NCBI RefSeq assembly: GCF_007993735.1
Contig: NZ_CP042453.1
Coordinates: 1,426,001 to 1,490,000 of the forward strand
Direction: 5' to 3'
Origin: Arenimonas daejeonensis
Lineage (GTDB): Bacteria; Pseudomonadota; Gammaproteobacteria; Xanthomonadales; Xanthomonadaceae
Length of the DNA stretch: 64,000 bases
In this document: one piece after another, positions 1 to 10,981 of the stretch
How the letters are laid out: every line of letters starts with the position of its first letter
How positions within the stretch are numbered: the first letter of the stretch is position 1
Made by a program: the position numbers and the translations under genes
The notes under the pieces: model-generated
The model's database searches: none
What the model was told of the DNA's origin: nothing
The model's input: the letters and a program-made list of their open reading frames with translations, nothing else

Positions 1-1156
1 ACGGCGCCAGTGCGGGCGCGTTCCAGCCGGTCGAGGCCTTCTCCAGCTCCACCTCGACCTTGCAGCCGTTGGGCGGGTTGGCTTCCAGCACGCGCTTGAG
101 GACCTCGCCGGCCTTCTTCGGCTCCAGCGTCGGCGGCAGGCGCAGGCTCAGCTTCACCGCGGTGTGCGGGCGCAGCACGTTGCCGGCACTCGACAGCGGC
201 GGCATGCCGTCCACGCCGGTGATCGACAGTGCGGGGCGCCAGGTGCGGTTGAGCACCAGTTCGGACAGGTCGGTGTTCATCGGCGTCATGCCCGGCAGGA
301 ACGGGAACTTGTCCCAGATCTCGCTGCCCAGCACTTCGGCGGCGCGGCCGGCCTGGGCCAGGCGCTGTTCGGGGATGTCCACGTACAGGTCCTCGACCAG
401 GATCTTGCCGGTCACCTCGTCCTCGAGCCGCGACAGCAGCTGGCGCAGCACGCGGAAGCTGGACGGCACGATGCCGGAGGCGTCGCCGCTGTGCACGCCC
501 TCGCTGAGCACGCTCACCTTGAGGTTGCCGCCGGCCAGGCCGCGCAGCGAGGTTGTGCACCAGAGCTGGTCGTAGTTGGCGCAGCCCGAATCCAGGCACA
601 CGACCAGGGACGGCTTGCCGATGCGGTCGGCCAGATGGTCGACGTAGTAGGGCAGGTCGTAGCTGCCCGATTCCTCGCAGGCCTCGATCAGGATCACGCA
701 GCGGCTGTGCGGCTTGCCCTGTTCCTTCAGCGCGCGGATGGCGGTGAGCGAGCCGAACAGCGCGTAGCCGTCGTCGGCGCCGCCGCGGCCATACAACTTG
801 TCGCCCTTGATCACCGGCTTCCACGGGCCGAGGTCGTCGGCCCAGCCGGTCATCTCGGGCTGCTTGTCCAGGTGGCCGTAGAGCAGCACGCAGTCGTCGC
901 CTTCGCCCGGTACTTCGATGTAGAGCAGCGGCGTGCGGCCTTCCAGCGTCACCACCTCGACCGACATGCCGGGGATCGGCTGCGCCTTCGCCCAGGCCTC
1001 GAACTGGCGCACGGCCGCGTCCATGTAGCCGTTCTCGCGCCACTTGGCGTCGAACATCGGCGATTTGTTCGGGATGCGGATGTATTCGACCAGCTGCGGG
1101 ACGATGTCGCCGTCCCAGGCGTCGGCGATGAAGCGGTCGGTCTTGGCGGTATCCAT
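1..1156 (-). CDS. M20-family metallopeptidase (CNDP-like dipeptidase), C-terminus outside window
   Basis: Zinc-dependent exopeptidase of the M20 family, probably cleaving dipeptides or short peptides in the cytosol; no signal peptide is visible. About 385 residues are present from ATG at 1156, and the reading frame runs off the left edge, so the C-terminus is missing. Visible family motifs are YGHLDKQPEM (first metal ligand His and the following Asp), GRGGADDGYA (bridging Asp) and EACEESGS (general-base and metal-binding Glu pair). The fold should be a catalytic domain interrupted by a lid or dimerisation domain. No frameshift is seen. It is transcribed away from comEA. Dipeptidase is the likely activity, but acyl-amino-acid hydrolases share these motifs. 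Confidence 0.85.
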   Translation of the reverse strand, partial: MDTAKTDRFIADAWDGDIVPQLVEYIRIPNKSPMFDAKWRENGYMDAAVRQFEAWAKAQPIPGMSVEVVTLEGRTPLLYIEVPGEGDDCVLLYGHLDKQPEMTGWADDLGPWKPVIKGDKLYGRGGADDGYALFGSLTAIRALKEQGKPHSRCVILIEACEESGSYDLPYYVDHLADRIGKPSLVVCLDSGCANYDQLWCTTSLRGLAGGNLKVSVLSEGVHSGDASGIVPSSFRVLRQLLSRLEDEVTGKILVEDLYVDIPEQRLAQAGRAAEVLGSEIWDKFPFLPGMTPMNTDLSELVLNRTWRPALSITGVDGMPPLSSAGNVLRPHTAVKLSLRLPPTLEPKKAGEVLKRVLEANPPNGCKVEVELEKASTGWNAPALAP

Positions 1157-1376
1157 GGAATGTCCTTCGAAAAGCCAGGACGGGGATTTTACCCCCTTCG
1201 GCGGGGCCGCCGCGCCTGCGGGTAGGAAAGCGCCGACAGGCCGGCCTTCACGTTTCCCAGCCCGGCGGCCGGGAAACGGCGATGGGCCGCGGGACGGCGC
1301 TTCCAGAGACTGGCCACACCGCCGCGGTGTGCGCCGCGGGGTCCGAACTTACCGCCAACCCGAGAGAGGAACTGCC

Positions 1377-1724
1377 ATGAAGAAGTCCATTCCGCTGCTG
1401 TCCCTGTTGTTCTCCGCCCTGCTGGCCGGTGGCGCCTTCGCCGCCGACGAGAAGGTGAACATCAACACCGCCGACGCCGCCACGCTCGACCGTGTGCTCG
1501 ACGGCGTCGGCCCGAGCAAGGCCGAGGCCATCGTCGCGCACCGCGAGCAGCACGGCGCCTTCCGCAGCGCCGACGAACTGTCGGAGGTCAAGGGCATCGG
1601 CCTGGCCACCATCGAGCAGAACCGCGACCGCATCTCGGTCGGCGGCGGCGCCCCGGCCGCCCGTCCGGTGGCGGCCGGGGCCGCGGCCAGGGCCAAAGCG
1701 GAGCCCGCACCGGCCTCGAACTGA
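1377..1724 (+). CDS. ComEA-like secreted helix-hairpin-helix DNA-binding protein
   Basis: A 115-residue protein with an N-terminal signal peptide (MKKSIPLLSLLFSALLAGG, then an AFA-type cleavage site). A single ComEA-type double helix-hairpin-helix domain follows (about residues 25-80), with the NINTADAATL entry motif and two hairpins (LDGVGPSKAEAI and VKGIGLATIE). The Ala/Pro-rich tail is probably disordered. ComEA proteins bind incoming DNA in the periplasm during natural transformation, and this short form lacks the membrane anchor of Gram-positive ComEA. ATG 1377 is chosen because it opens the signal peptide and is preceded by a purine-rich GAGAGGAA. A hairpin terminator follows at once. 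A role in DNA uptake is inferred from the family. Confidence 0.85.
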   Translation: MKKSIPLLSLLFSALLAGGAFAADEKVNINTADAATLDRVLDGVGPSKAEAIVAHREQHGAFRSADELSEVKGIGLATIEQNRDRISVGGGAPAARPVAAGAAARAKAEPAPASN

Positions 1725-1740
1725 TTCCTGGTGGCTCTTC

Positions 1741-1766
1741 GGCCCGGCTCCGGCCGGGCCTTCTTT
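1741..1766 (+). terminator. Rho-independent terminator of comEA
   Basis: An 8-bp G+C stem (GGCCCGGC / GCCGGGCC) with loop TCCG is followed by TTCTTT. It lies 16 bp after the comEA stop and 20 bp before the next start codon, so it should separate comEA from the RAYT-like gene. Confidence 0.75.
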
Positions 1767-1786
1767 CCGAATATTTCGAGGCGCGC

Positions 1787-2296
1787 ATGTCCGCGATCCT
1801 GTCCCCGCCCGATCGTCCCGCGCGTGGCCATCGCGCGAAACGCCTGGTACAGCCCGCCACGCCGGGGCAGACGCACGTGGTCACCGTGGCCACGCTCTAC
1901 CGGCGTGCCGTGTTCGTGGACGACGAGGCCGCGCGCGCGGTCTGCCGCGTGCACACGGCGGCCTGGCCCTGGCGCGATGCCAGCCTGCTGGCCTGGGTGT
2001 TGCTGCCCGACCAGTGGCAGGGCCTGGTGACGCTGGGAGAGCGCGACAGCCTGTCCACGCTGATCGGCCGGTTCAAGGCGATCACCTCGCGTGCGGTCGA
2101 GGACCGGCACCGGGTCAACGGCTGGCTCTGGGGCCGCGGTTTCCAGGACCGCAGGCTGCAGGCCGGGGAAGATCCGGTGCAGGTGGCGCGCCAGCTGGTC
2201 GGCCTGCCGCTGCGGGCGGGGCTGGTGCAACGCATCGGCGACTACGCGTACTGGAACGCCGCGTGGCTACTGCCGGGGGACGACGGTTCCGGGTGA
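1787..2296 (+). CDS. RAYT-like (Y1/IS200-type) protein lacking the catalytic residues
   Basis: A 169-residue protein that follows the layout of REP-associated tyrosine transposases: HVVTVATLYRRAVFVD near the N-terminus, LAWVLLPDQWQGL at 68-80, LIGRFKAITSRAV near 92, WGRGFQDRRL near 115 and VARQLVGLPLRAGLV near 133. In active family members, from memory, the 74-78 segment reads PDHxH (the HUH metal site) and the position before LVGLP is the catalytic Tyr. Here they are Gln75/Gln77 and Gln136, so strand cleavage is not expected. The frame is otherwise intact with no nonsense codon, which suggests a retained non-catalytic function or a recent loss. No flanking inverted repeats were recognised. 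Confidence 0.7.
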   Translation: MSAILSPPDRPARGHRAKRLVQPATPGQTHVVTVATLYRRAVFVDDEAARAVCRVHTAAWPWRDASLLAWVLLPDQWQGLVTLGERDSLSTLIGRFKAITSRAVEDRHRVNGWLWGRGFQDRRLQAGEDPVQVARQLVGLPLRAGLVQRIGDYAYWNAAWLLPGDDGSG

Positions 2297-2451
2297 TCCG
2301 GGGCCGATCGGGCCTGCGTTAGACTGCGCGGCATGATCCTGCCGCGCTATCGCATCGCCCCATCCCGCATCGCTGGTGCGGGCCAGGGGCTGTTCCCGGG
2401 CGAAGCAGTGGCGTACTCCACCCGCGATCCTGCATCGCTGCAGGCCACCTG

Positions 2452-3037
2452 ATGCGCCTGGTGCACCTGCCCGCCAACGAATACCGTCGCGAACGCTGGC
2501 GCAATGAACGTGGCTGGACCCGCGAGGTCTATCGCCACCCCGAAGGCGCGGCGGACTGGTCGTGGCGGGTGTCGATCGCCGAGATCGACCAGGACGCGCC
2601 GTTCTCCGCCTTCCCGGGCTGCGACCGCGAGCTGGTGCTGCTGGCGGGCGAGGGCATGCGCCTGGCCTTCGACGACGGTGAGGTGGCCACGCTGCTGCCG
2701 CCGCATGATCGCCTGCGTTTCGCCGGGGAACGTCCGCTGCAGGCCGAGCTGCTGGACGGCCCCACCCACGACTTCAACCTGATGTGGCGCCGCGACGCGG
2801 TGCGCGCGACCTTGTTGCACCGCCCGCTGGTCGGGCCGATGGTTTTTCGCCGAACCGGGCGTCACCTGGCTGGTGTACCTGATGCAGGGCCAGGCGCAGT
2901 TCAAGGACCTGCAACGGCCGCTGCACCTGGCCCAGGGCGACAGCGTGCTGCTGCTGCCGGACCCGGACGGTCCCGCGCGCCTGATCCTGGAAGGCGGCGG
3001 CGAAGCCCTGTTGGCCAAACTCGAGCCGCTGGCCTGA
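2452..3037 (+). CDS. hutD: HutD/Ves-family cupin (one frameshift in this assembly)
   Basis: A HutD-type double cupin of about 194 residues after correction. The N-terminal half (MRLVHLPANEYRRERWRNERG, WSWRVSIAEIDQDAPFSAFPG) reads in one frame. The C-terminal half (EPGVTWLVYLMQG, LAQGDSVLLLPD, LLAKLEPLA then TGA at 3035) reads in another. The switch falls at the T5 run 2843-2847, where one T fewer would restore the frame. HutD is usually linked to histidine-utilisation genes, but none is nearby, so its role here is unknown. No catalytic residues are defined for the family. Confidence 0.75.
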
Positions 3038-3040
3038 GGC

Positions 3041-3355
3041 TCAGCGGTCGTCGCGGGTCCAGACCGCGCCGTCTTCCACCTTGACCGGGAACTTGGGCAC
3101 CGGCGCGTAGGCCGGCGCACACAGCGCCGCGCCCGTGCGCAGGTCGAAACGCGCGCCATGCAGCGTGCATTCGATCTGCTCGCCGTCCAGCATGCCGGCG
3201 CTGAGCTCGTAATCCTCGTGCGTGCACTTGTCCTCCAGCGCATGCAGCTCGCCATCGAGGTTCACCACCAGGATCGGCGTGTCGCCGTCCCAGGCCACGC
3301 GCGATTCGCCGGGCAGCAGCTCACTCGTGGCGCAGACGCGCACCCAGCCGTTCAC
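3041..3355 (-). CDS. Rieske [2Fe-2S] ferredoxin-like protein of the suf operon
   Basis: A 104-residue soluble Rieske protein related to ferredoxin subunits of non-haem iron oxygenases. The two ligand motifs are C-T-H at about residues 43-45 and C-T-L-H at about 62-65 (KCTHEDYEL and ECTLHGARFD), giving Cys/His pairs for one [2Fe-2S] cluster. Its ATG overlaps the stop of the GNAT gene (ATGA, 3352-3355), so it is the last, translationally coupled gene of the suf operon. It probably acts as an electron donor or as a client protein during cluster assembly; this is inferred from position only, and no oxygenase partner is present. Confidence 0.85.
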   Translation of the reverse strand: MNGWVRVCATSELLPGESRVAWDGDTPILVVNLDGELHALEDKCTHEDYELSAGMLDGEQIECTLHGARFDLRTGAALCAPAYAPVPKFPVKVEDGAVWTRDDR

Positions 3356-3879
3356 AGCGGTTTCTCCAGCACTTCGAAGCGCAGGTCCAAGCGCTTGGGC
3401 AGGCCGAAACGGGCGTCGCCGTAGGGAAAGGGTTTCTTGATGCCGGTGCGGCGGTAGCCGCGGCGTTCGTAGAAGGCGATCAGCTCGTCGCGCAGGTCGA
3501 TCACCGTCATGCGCATCACGGCCATGCCGAAGTCCTCGCGGGCGATGCGTTCGGCTTCGGCCAGAACAAGTTTGCCTACGCCGCCGCCCTGCTGGCCCGG
3601 GGCGACCGAGAACATGCCGAAATACCCGGCATCGTCCTCGACCGCGACGTGCGCGCAGGCCAACAGTTCGCCGCCGCGTTCGGCCAGCAGCAGCCGGCTC
3701 TGCGGCCGGTGTATGCAGGCGATCACGTCATCGGGTCCGGTGCGGCGGCCGTCCAGCAGGTCGGCTTCGGTGGTCCAGCCGGCGCGGCTGGCGTCGCCCC
3801 GGTAGGCGGACTCGACCAGCATCACCACCGCCAGTACGTCGCTGGCGTCGGCGGCACGGAACCGCAGGGGCAGGCTCAT
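3352..3879 (-). CDS. GNAT-family N-acetyltransferase
   Basis: A 175-residue GCN5-related acetyltransferase. Recognisable elements are the N-terminal strand and helix (LPLRFRAADASDVLAVVMLV), the acetyl-CoA pyrophosphate loop motif (SVAPGQQGGGVGKLVLAEAE, a Q-x-x-G-x-G version), and the C-terminal FYERRGYRRTG motif. ATG 3879 overlaps the sufS stop by four bases (ATGA) and the stop overlaps the Rieske start, so the gene is embedded in the suf operon. The acceptor substrate is unknown. The link with Fe-S assembly is by position only. Confidence 0.85.
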   Translation of the reverse strand: MSLPLRFRAADASDVLAVVMLVESAYRGDASRAGWTTEADLLDGRRTGPDDVIACIHRPQSRLLLAERGGELLACAHVAVEDDAGYFGMFSVAPGQQGGGVGKLVLAEAERIAREDFGMAVMRMTVIDLRDELIAFYERRGYRRTGIKKPFPYGDARFGLPKRLDLRFEVLEKPL

Positions 3880-5099
3880 GCCAGCAGTTTCCTCGTCTTG
3901 CGGATCGCCGCCGCCAACTGCTCGATCTCGACGTGGGTGTTGTAGAAGGCCAGCGAGGCACGGCAGGTGGCCGGCACGCCGTAGTGCGCCATCAACGGAT
4001 GCGCGCAGTGGTGGCCTGAGCGCACGGCGATGCCTTCCAGGTCGAGCAGCGTCGCCAGGTCGTGGGCGTGTGCGCCTTCGACCAGGAAGCTGATGACGGC
4101 GGCCTTGCCGGGCGCGGTGCCGAAGATCTTCAGGCCCTCGATGGCCGACAGCTCGCGGGTGGCGATGTCGAGCAGGGCCTGTTCCCGGGCTTCGATCTGG
4201 TCCATGCCGATGCCGCGCAGGTAGTCCACGGCGGCGCCCAGGCCGACGATGCCGGCGATGTTGGGCGTGCCGGCCTCGAACTTGTGCGGCGGGTCGTTGT
4301 ACACCGTCTTCTCGAAACGAACTTCCTTGATCATCTCGCCGCCACCGATGAAGGGCGGCATCTCGCGCAGGTGCTGGCGTCGCGCCCACAGCCCGCCGGT
4401 GCCGGTGGGTCCGAGCATCTTGTGGCCGGTGAAGGCGTAGAAATCGCAGCCCAGCGACGGGATGTCCACGGCGCGGTGCGGCAGCGCCTGCGAACCATCC
4501 ACCAGGGTCACCACGCCGCGCTTGCGCGCCTCGCGGCAGATCTGCGCGACGGGATTGACGGTGCCCAGCACGTTCGACACATGGGTGAAGGCCAGCAGCT
4601 TCACTTCGCCGGTCAGCTTGGCGCGCAGGTCGTCCAGGTCCAGCGACCCGTCCGGCGTGATCTCGACCACCTTGATCTTCGCGCCGGTGCGTTCGGCCAC
4701 CAGTTGCCAGGGCACGATGTTGGCGTGGTGTTCCATGCGCGTGAGCAGGATCACGTCGCCGGCCTTCAGCCGCGGCAGCGCCCAGCTGTAGGCGACCAGG
4801 TTGATGCCGAAGGTGGTGCCCGAGGTCAGCACCAGCTCGTCGCCGGGCACGTTCAGGTGCGCCGCCAGCGCGGTGCGTGCGTTTTCGTAGGCTTCGGTCG
4901 CCTCGCTGCCCAGCGTGTGCACGGCGCGCGAGACGTTGGCGTTGTGCTCGCGGTAGAACTCGTCCACCGCGCGGATCACCGCCTGCGGCTTCTGCGAGGT
5001 GTTGGCCGAATCAAGATAGACCAGCGGCTTGCCGTGCACCTGCCGGGTCAGCACCGGGAAATCGGCGCGGATGCGCAGCCAGTCGGGGCGGGTGCTCAT
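3876..5099 (-). CDS. sufS: Cysteine desulfurase SufS
   Basis: PLP-dependent group II cysteine desulfurase, 407 residues, the normal length. It removes sulfur from L-cysteine as an enzyme-bound persulfide for the SufBCD scaffold. Visible are the PLP-binding THVSNVLGTVNP and VDGSQALPHRAVD segments, the Schiff-base lysine in FTGHKMLGPTGTGGLW, and the persulfide cysteine in the short loop RSGHHCAHPLM. No lesion is seen. Its start overlaps the sufD stop (ATGA, 5096-5099). No sufE or sufU partner lies in the operon, so the sulfur acceptor must be encoded elsewhere. Confidence 0.95.
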   Translation of the reverse strand: MSTRPDWLRIRADFPVLTRQVHGKPLVYLDSANTSQKPQAVIRAVDEFYREHNANVSRAVHTLGSEATEAYENARTALAAHLNVPGDELVLTSGTTFGINLVAYSWALPRLKAGDVILLTRMEHHANIVPWQLVAERTGAKIKVVEITPDGSLDLDDLRAKLTGEVKLLAFTHVSNVLGTVNPVAQICREARKRGVVTLVDGSQALPHRAVDIPSLGCDFYAFTGHKMLGPTGTGGLWARRQHLREMPPFIGGGEMIKEVRFEKTVYNDPPHKFEAGTPNIAGIVGLGAAVDYLRGIGMDQIEAREQALLDIATRELSAIEGLKIFGTAPGKAAVISFLVEGAHAHDLATLLDLEGIAVRSGHHCAHPLMAHYGVPATCRASLAFYNTHVEIEQLAAAIRKTRKLLA

Positions 5100-6396
5100 G
5101 CGGTAACGTCCTTGCGGTCGAGGCGTCGGGTGATGAGGTTGCCGAGCGTCTCGGCGAGGGCGGCATCGTCGAGCGCGGACAGCGGTTCGCGCAGGAAGGC
5201 CTGCATCAGCAGCTGCCGCGCGGGCTCGAGGCCCAGGCCGCGGCTGCGCAGGTAGAACAGTGCGGTTTCGTCCAGCCGGCCGACGGTGGCGCCGTGCGCG
5301 GCCTTCACTTCATCGGCGTGGATGACCAGTACCGGCTGGGTGTCGATCTCGGCGCTGTCCGACAGCAGCAGGTTCTTGTTCGACAGCTCCGCCTCGCTGC
5401 CGTCGGCGCCGGCGTGGATCAGGATGCCGCCGTGGAAGACCGCGCGCCCGCGGCCGTCCGCCAGGCCGCGCCAGGGCAGTTCGCAGCGGGTGTCGCGGGC
5501 CTGGTGTTCGATGCCCAGGCGGGTGTCGAGGTGGCGGCGGCCGTCGGCCAGCAGCACGCCGCCGGCGATGGCGGTGGCGCCTTCGCCCTGCAGGGCGATG
5601 TTGAGTTCGTGGCGCGACAGGCCGGCGCCGAGTTCCAGGTCGGCCCGGCGGTATTCGGTGCCGGAGGCGAGCACGGCGTCGGTACGCGCGAACACGCTGG
5701 CGCCGCTGTCCTCGTCCTGCACGCGGGCATGTTTCAGTCGGGCGTCGCGGGCCAGGTGCACATGGACCAGATGATTGGCGAGATGGCGGTGCGGGCCGGC
5801 GCCCAGATGATGTTCGATCACGGTCAGCGAGGCACCGGTGCGCAGCTCGACCAGGTGGCGCAGGTGCGTGGCCTGGTCGGCGCCAGCGGGCGCACCGATG
5901 AAGACGAGGTTGACGGGCGTCGCCACGGCGGTGTCGGCCTCGACGCTCAGGCGCACGCCTTCCACGGCCAGCGCGGCGTTGAATCGCGCGAAAGGTTCGT
6001 CGGCGCGTGTTCGAAGCGGCGGCCGAACACGGATACCGCGCGCGGATCGTCACCGCCGAGTGCTTCCGACATCGGCCGCAGCTCGACGCCATCGGGCAGG
6101 TCGCTGCGGTCGGACAGTGCCGCGTCGTAGCGGCCATTGACGAAGACCAGGCGCGGCGCCGCGATGCCGGCCACCACGGCCGCATCCACGTTCACCGGCA
6201 CCGGCGCCGAGAACCCGCGCGCCGAAAGCGCACGCAGCGAGGTGTATTTCCAGGCTTCCACCCGCGCGCCCGGCAGGCCATCGGCCAGCGCAGACTCCAG
6301 CGCGGCACGACGCGCGGCGCCCAGGCCCTGCGTCTCGACCAGCGGGGCGGGCAGGGCGTCGAAACCCGCCTTCAGCGATTCCAGCAAGCCGCCCAT
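5096..6396 (-). CDS. sufD: Fe-S assembly scaffold protein SufD (one frameshift in this assembly)
   Basis: SufD subunit of the SufBC2D scaffold, about 433 residues after correction. The N-terminal part starts MGGLLESLKAGFDALP at 6396 and ends at RRFEHAP. The remainder, from EPFARFNAALAVEGVRL to the C-terminus (DETALFYLRSRGLGLEPARQ, LMQAFLREPLSALDD), is in another frame. One missing base near 6001-6004 restores continuity and gives the expected HAPDEPF-type join. The beta-helix core and C-terminal helical bundle are recognisable. It lies 2 bp after sufC and overlaps sufS by four bases. I interpret the lesion as a sequencing error because the rest of the operon is intact. Confidence 0.88.
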
Positions 6397-6398
6397 GT

Positions 6399-7163
<765 letters not shown>

Positions 7164-7220
7164 GATTCGTTTCTCTGGATAACTTCACCCTACTCCGCCG
7201 CGCGGAAAGGGCCTTATCAA

Positions 7221-7260
7221 CTCCCTCCCCCACGCAGTGGGGAGGGCTGGGGAGGGGGAG
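7221..7260. repeat. GC-rich stem-loop / G-run repeat between sufB and sufC
   Basis: CCCTCCCC (7223-7230) and GGGGAGGG (7239-7246) form a stem. The + strand from 7239 on holds four G-runs of 3-5 with loops of one or two bases, a potential G-quadruplex. In the suf transcript the segment is C-rich, with a hairpin just after the sufB stop. C/G-run elements of this look recur between genes in related genomes, as far as I recall. A role in differential stability of sufB versus sufC mRNA is speculative. Confidence 0.55.
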
Positions 7261-7266
7261 CCCGGC

Positions 7267-8709
<1,443 letters not shown>

Positions 8710-8710
8710 G

Positions 8711-9160
8711 TCAGGCTCCTGCCCGCGCCAGGTGCAGCGGGATGGCCTTGCGCGCCGCCGGGGGCGGCAGCATGTCGGCCAGGGTGATGCCGCCGAGCGC
8801 GTCGGCGATGACGTCGTTGATGCGGCGCCAGTGCGACTGCACGCCGCAGTGCGGTTCGTGTTCGCAGCTGGAGTGTTCGCCCGAACATTCGGTCATGCCC
8901 AGCGGGCCTTCAATGGCTTCGACGATCGCGATCAGCGAAATCTCGGTCGCGGGTCGGGCCAGCCGGTAACCACCGGCGGCGCCGCGGAAGCCCTCGACCA
9001 GGCCGGCGTGGGCCAGCGGCTTGAGCACCTTGGCCACGGTCGGCGGCTCCAGGCGCGCCCGTTCCGCCAGCTCGGCGGCCGACAGCACGCGGTCGGGCGC
9101 CGAGGCCAGGGCGGCCAGCACGACGGTGGCGTAATCGGTGAGTTTGGTGACGCGGAGCAT
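8711..9160 (-). CDS. Rrf2-family Fe-S sensing regulator of the suf operon
   Basis: A 149-residue Rrf2/IscR-type winged-helix repressor from ATG 9160 ([19 protein letters not shown]). An upstream in-frame extension to 9259 would run across the promoter and is rejected. The winged helix spans about residues 1-75 ([35 protein letters not shown]). Three candidate cluster ligands follow in [11 protein letters not shown] and EPHC (spacing C-x6-C-x5-C), close to the IscR arrangement. It precedes sufB by one base and presumably represses its own operon when it holds a cluster; this is inferred from family and position. Confidence 0.9.
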   Translation of the reverse strand: MLRVTKLTDYATVVLAALASAPDRVLSAAELAERARLEPPTVAKVLKPLAHAGLVEGFRGAAGGYRLARPATEISLIAIVEAIEGPLGMTECSGEHSSCEHEPHCGVQSHWRRINDVIADALGGITLADMLPPPAARKAIPLHLARAGA

Positions 9161-9194
9161 GGCGTCGGCGGCCCGTGGTTCAATTAGGACCGAA

Positions 9195-9223
9195 ATTGTA
9201 CGTTTTAAGCCCGGTCGGCTCAA
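9195..9223 (-). promoter_or_regulatory. Sigma70-type promoter of the suf operon
   Basis: On the minus strand TTGAGC (9223-9218) and TACAAT (9200-9195) are separated by exactly 17 bp, matching -35 (4/6) and -10 (5/6) consensus. The regulator ATG lies 35 bp beyond the -10. The A+T-rich segment between -10 and start (TTTCGGTCCTAATTGAACC) is a plausible Rrf2 operator, but no clear dyad was recognised. Confidence 0.65.
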
Positions 9224-9242
9224 TCCGGGGCGGTGGGGCCGT

Positions 9243-10276
9243 TCAGGCCACGTCGACACCGATCAGGCGGCCGATGGCGAACACCGTGGCCCCGGCCAGC
9301 GCGCCGATGCCCAGCATGCGCGCGCCACCGGCCCAGGGATTGCGGCCGGTGAACAGGCTCATCGCCGCGCCGGTGCCGAACAGGCCCGCGGCCGCCAGCC
9401 CGGTGCCCCAGAACGCGGCCTGGGGCAGGGCGCTGCCGGCGAAAAAAGGCACCAGCGGAATCAGGGCGCCCACGGTGAAGGCGCTGAAGGAAAAACCGCG
9501 GCGCCCACCGGCGACCCCAGGTCGTCGGGATTCAGGCCCAGCTCCTCGCGGGCCAGCACGTCCAGGGCCTGGGCCGGGTTCTTCACCAACTGGTGGGCGA
9601 AAGTGCGGGCCTGGTCGCCGGGCATGCCGCGGGCGATGTAGATCAGGGCGAGCTCTTCCGCCTCGGCTTCCGGATATTTCTTCAGTTCGTCCGACTCCAG
9701 CCCGATCTGGTATTCGAACAGCTCGCGCTGCGAACGCACCGACACGTATTCGCCAGCCGCCATGGAAAGCGCGCCGGCCAGCAGGCCGGCGATGCCGGTG
9801 GCCAGCACCGTGCCGGTGGAGGCGCTGGCACCGACCACGCCCAGGATCAGGCTGGCGTTCGACACCAGGCCGTCGTTCACACCGAAGATCGCCGCCCGCA
9901 GATTGCCGCCGCCGACCGAGCGGTGGCTGAGGCCGACCTGGGCCAGGTCGGTGGGCAGCAGGTGGCCCGACAGCGCGGCGGTGTAGGCGGACAGACCACG
10001 CACCTTGAGTGCGGCAAGCGCCGGTTTCATCCGCCGCGGCCCCAATCGGCGGGCCAGTCCGGCGACCAGGCGGGCCCGGCGTTCGGGCACGAAGACCTCA
10101 GGCAGGGTTTCGCCGGCCTCGCGCGCCGATGCCGCCCAGGTCAGCGCCTGGGCCTCGGCCGCCTCGGCCAAAGCGCGGAACAGGGCGGCGATGCGGGCAT
10201 CGGGCTCGGCGCCGGCAAGGGCGCGATAGAGCCAGGCCGACTGTTTTTCCTCGCGCCAACTGTTGCCGGGGTCCAT
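9243..10276 (-). CDS. VIT1/CCC1-family iron/manganese transporter (one frameshift in this assembly)
   Basis: An integral membrane metal transporter of the VIT1/CCC1 family, about 344 residues. It starts at ATG 10276 (MDPGNSWREEKQSAWLYRAL) behind an AGGAG site. It has an N-terminal ferritin/rubrerythrin-like helical extension, then GVNDGLVSNASLILGVVGA (first transmembrane helix), GLLAGALSMAAGEYVSVRSQ, a Glu-rich cytosolic loop (ESDELKKYPEAEAEEL), and the last helices, LGIGALAGATVFAIGRL. The frame breaks at the A5 run 9491-9495 (T5 on the coding strand; T6 restores SFSAFTVGALIP). It probably exports or detoxifies Fe2+ or Mn2+. It lies directly downstream of the divergently starting, iron-linked suf operon. 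Confidence 0.85.
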
Positions 10277-10385
10277 GGTCCGAGCTCCTGAGGCCTGGCC
10301 CAGTCTAAGCGCGCGCACGCCGGGGCTGCGCGATCCGCCCGCATGCGGGACAATGGCGCCCCTCGCCGTCCCGGAACACCAGCAG

Positions 10386-10877
10386 ATGCCCAAGAAGATC
10401 GAAGCCCGCCGCTCCGCCATCCACGGCAACGGCGTCTTCGCCACCCAGGCGATCGCCAAGGGCGAGCGCGTGATCCGCTACAAGGGCCTGCTGCGCACGC
10501 ACGATGAAGTGGACCGGGTGTACGCCGACGAGGTCGACTCCGGCCACACCTTCATCTTCACCCTGAACGACAAGTACGTGATCGACGCCAACGTGGACGG
10601 CAACGACGCCCGCTGGATCAACCACAGCTGCGACCCGAACTGCGAGGCCGCGCACCTGGAGTCGGACACCGGCAAGAAGCGCAAGGACCGCATCTACATC
10701 GAGGCCATGCGCGACATCGCCCCGGGCGAAGAGCTGACCTACAACTACGGCATCACCCTGGTCGAAGCGCATACCGCGAAGCAGAAGAAGATCTGGGCCT
10801 GCCGCTGCGGGGCGAAGAGCTGCACCGGCACCATGCTGCAGCCGAAAACCAAGGCCAGGCGCAAGGCGAAGTCCTGA
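10386..10877 (+). CDS. Bacterial SET-domain protein-lysine methyltransferase-like protein
   Basis: A 163-residue stand-alone SET protein. Motifs in order are HGNGVFATQAI (SAM-binding GxG region), the core IDANVDGNDARWINHSCDPNC (the NHSCxPN motif that builds the pseudoknot), APGEELTYNYGI (ELTYNYG with the catalytic Tyr) and a post-SET zinc motif, CRCGAKSC (CxCx4C). All catalytic positions are present, so it should bind SAM and methylate lysine. The substrate is unknown. ATG 10386 is chosen because it opens the domain (MPKKIEARRSAIHGNG). The first domain residues follow at once, so there is no signal peptide. Confidence 0.88.
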   Translation: MPKKIEARRSAIHGNGVFATQAIAKGERVIRYKGLLRTHDEVDRVYADEVDSGHTFIFTLNDKYVIDANVDGNDARWINHSCDPNCEAAHLESDTGKKRKDRIYIEAMRDIAPGEELTYNYGITLVEAHTAKQKKIWACRCGAKSCTGTMLQPKTKARRKAKS

Positions 10878-10981
10878 TCCACGTGTTGCGCGGTGCTGGC
10901 GGAGGGTTGGCATGACCTATGGCCCTCGGCGCGCCGCCGCCGGATCACCAAGATGCGCGGGTCCCTGGCCCTGGTCCCTGC

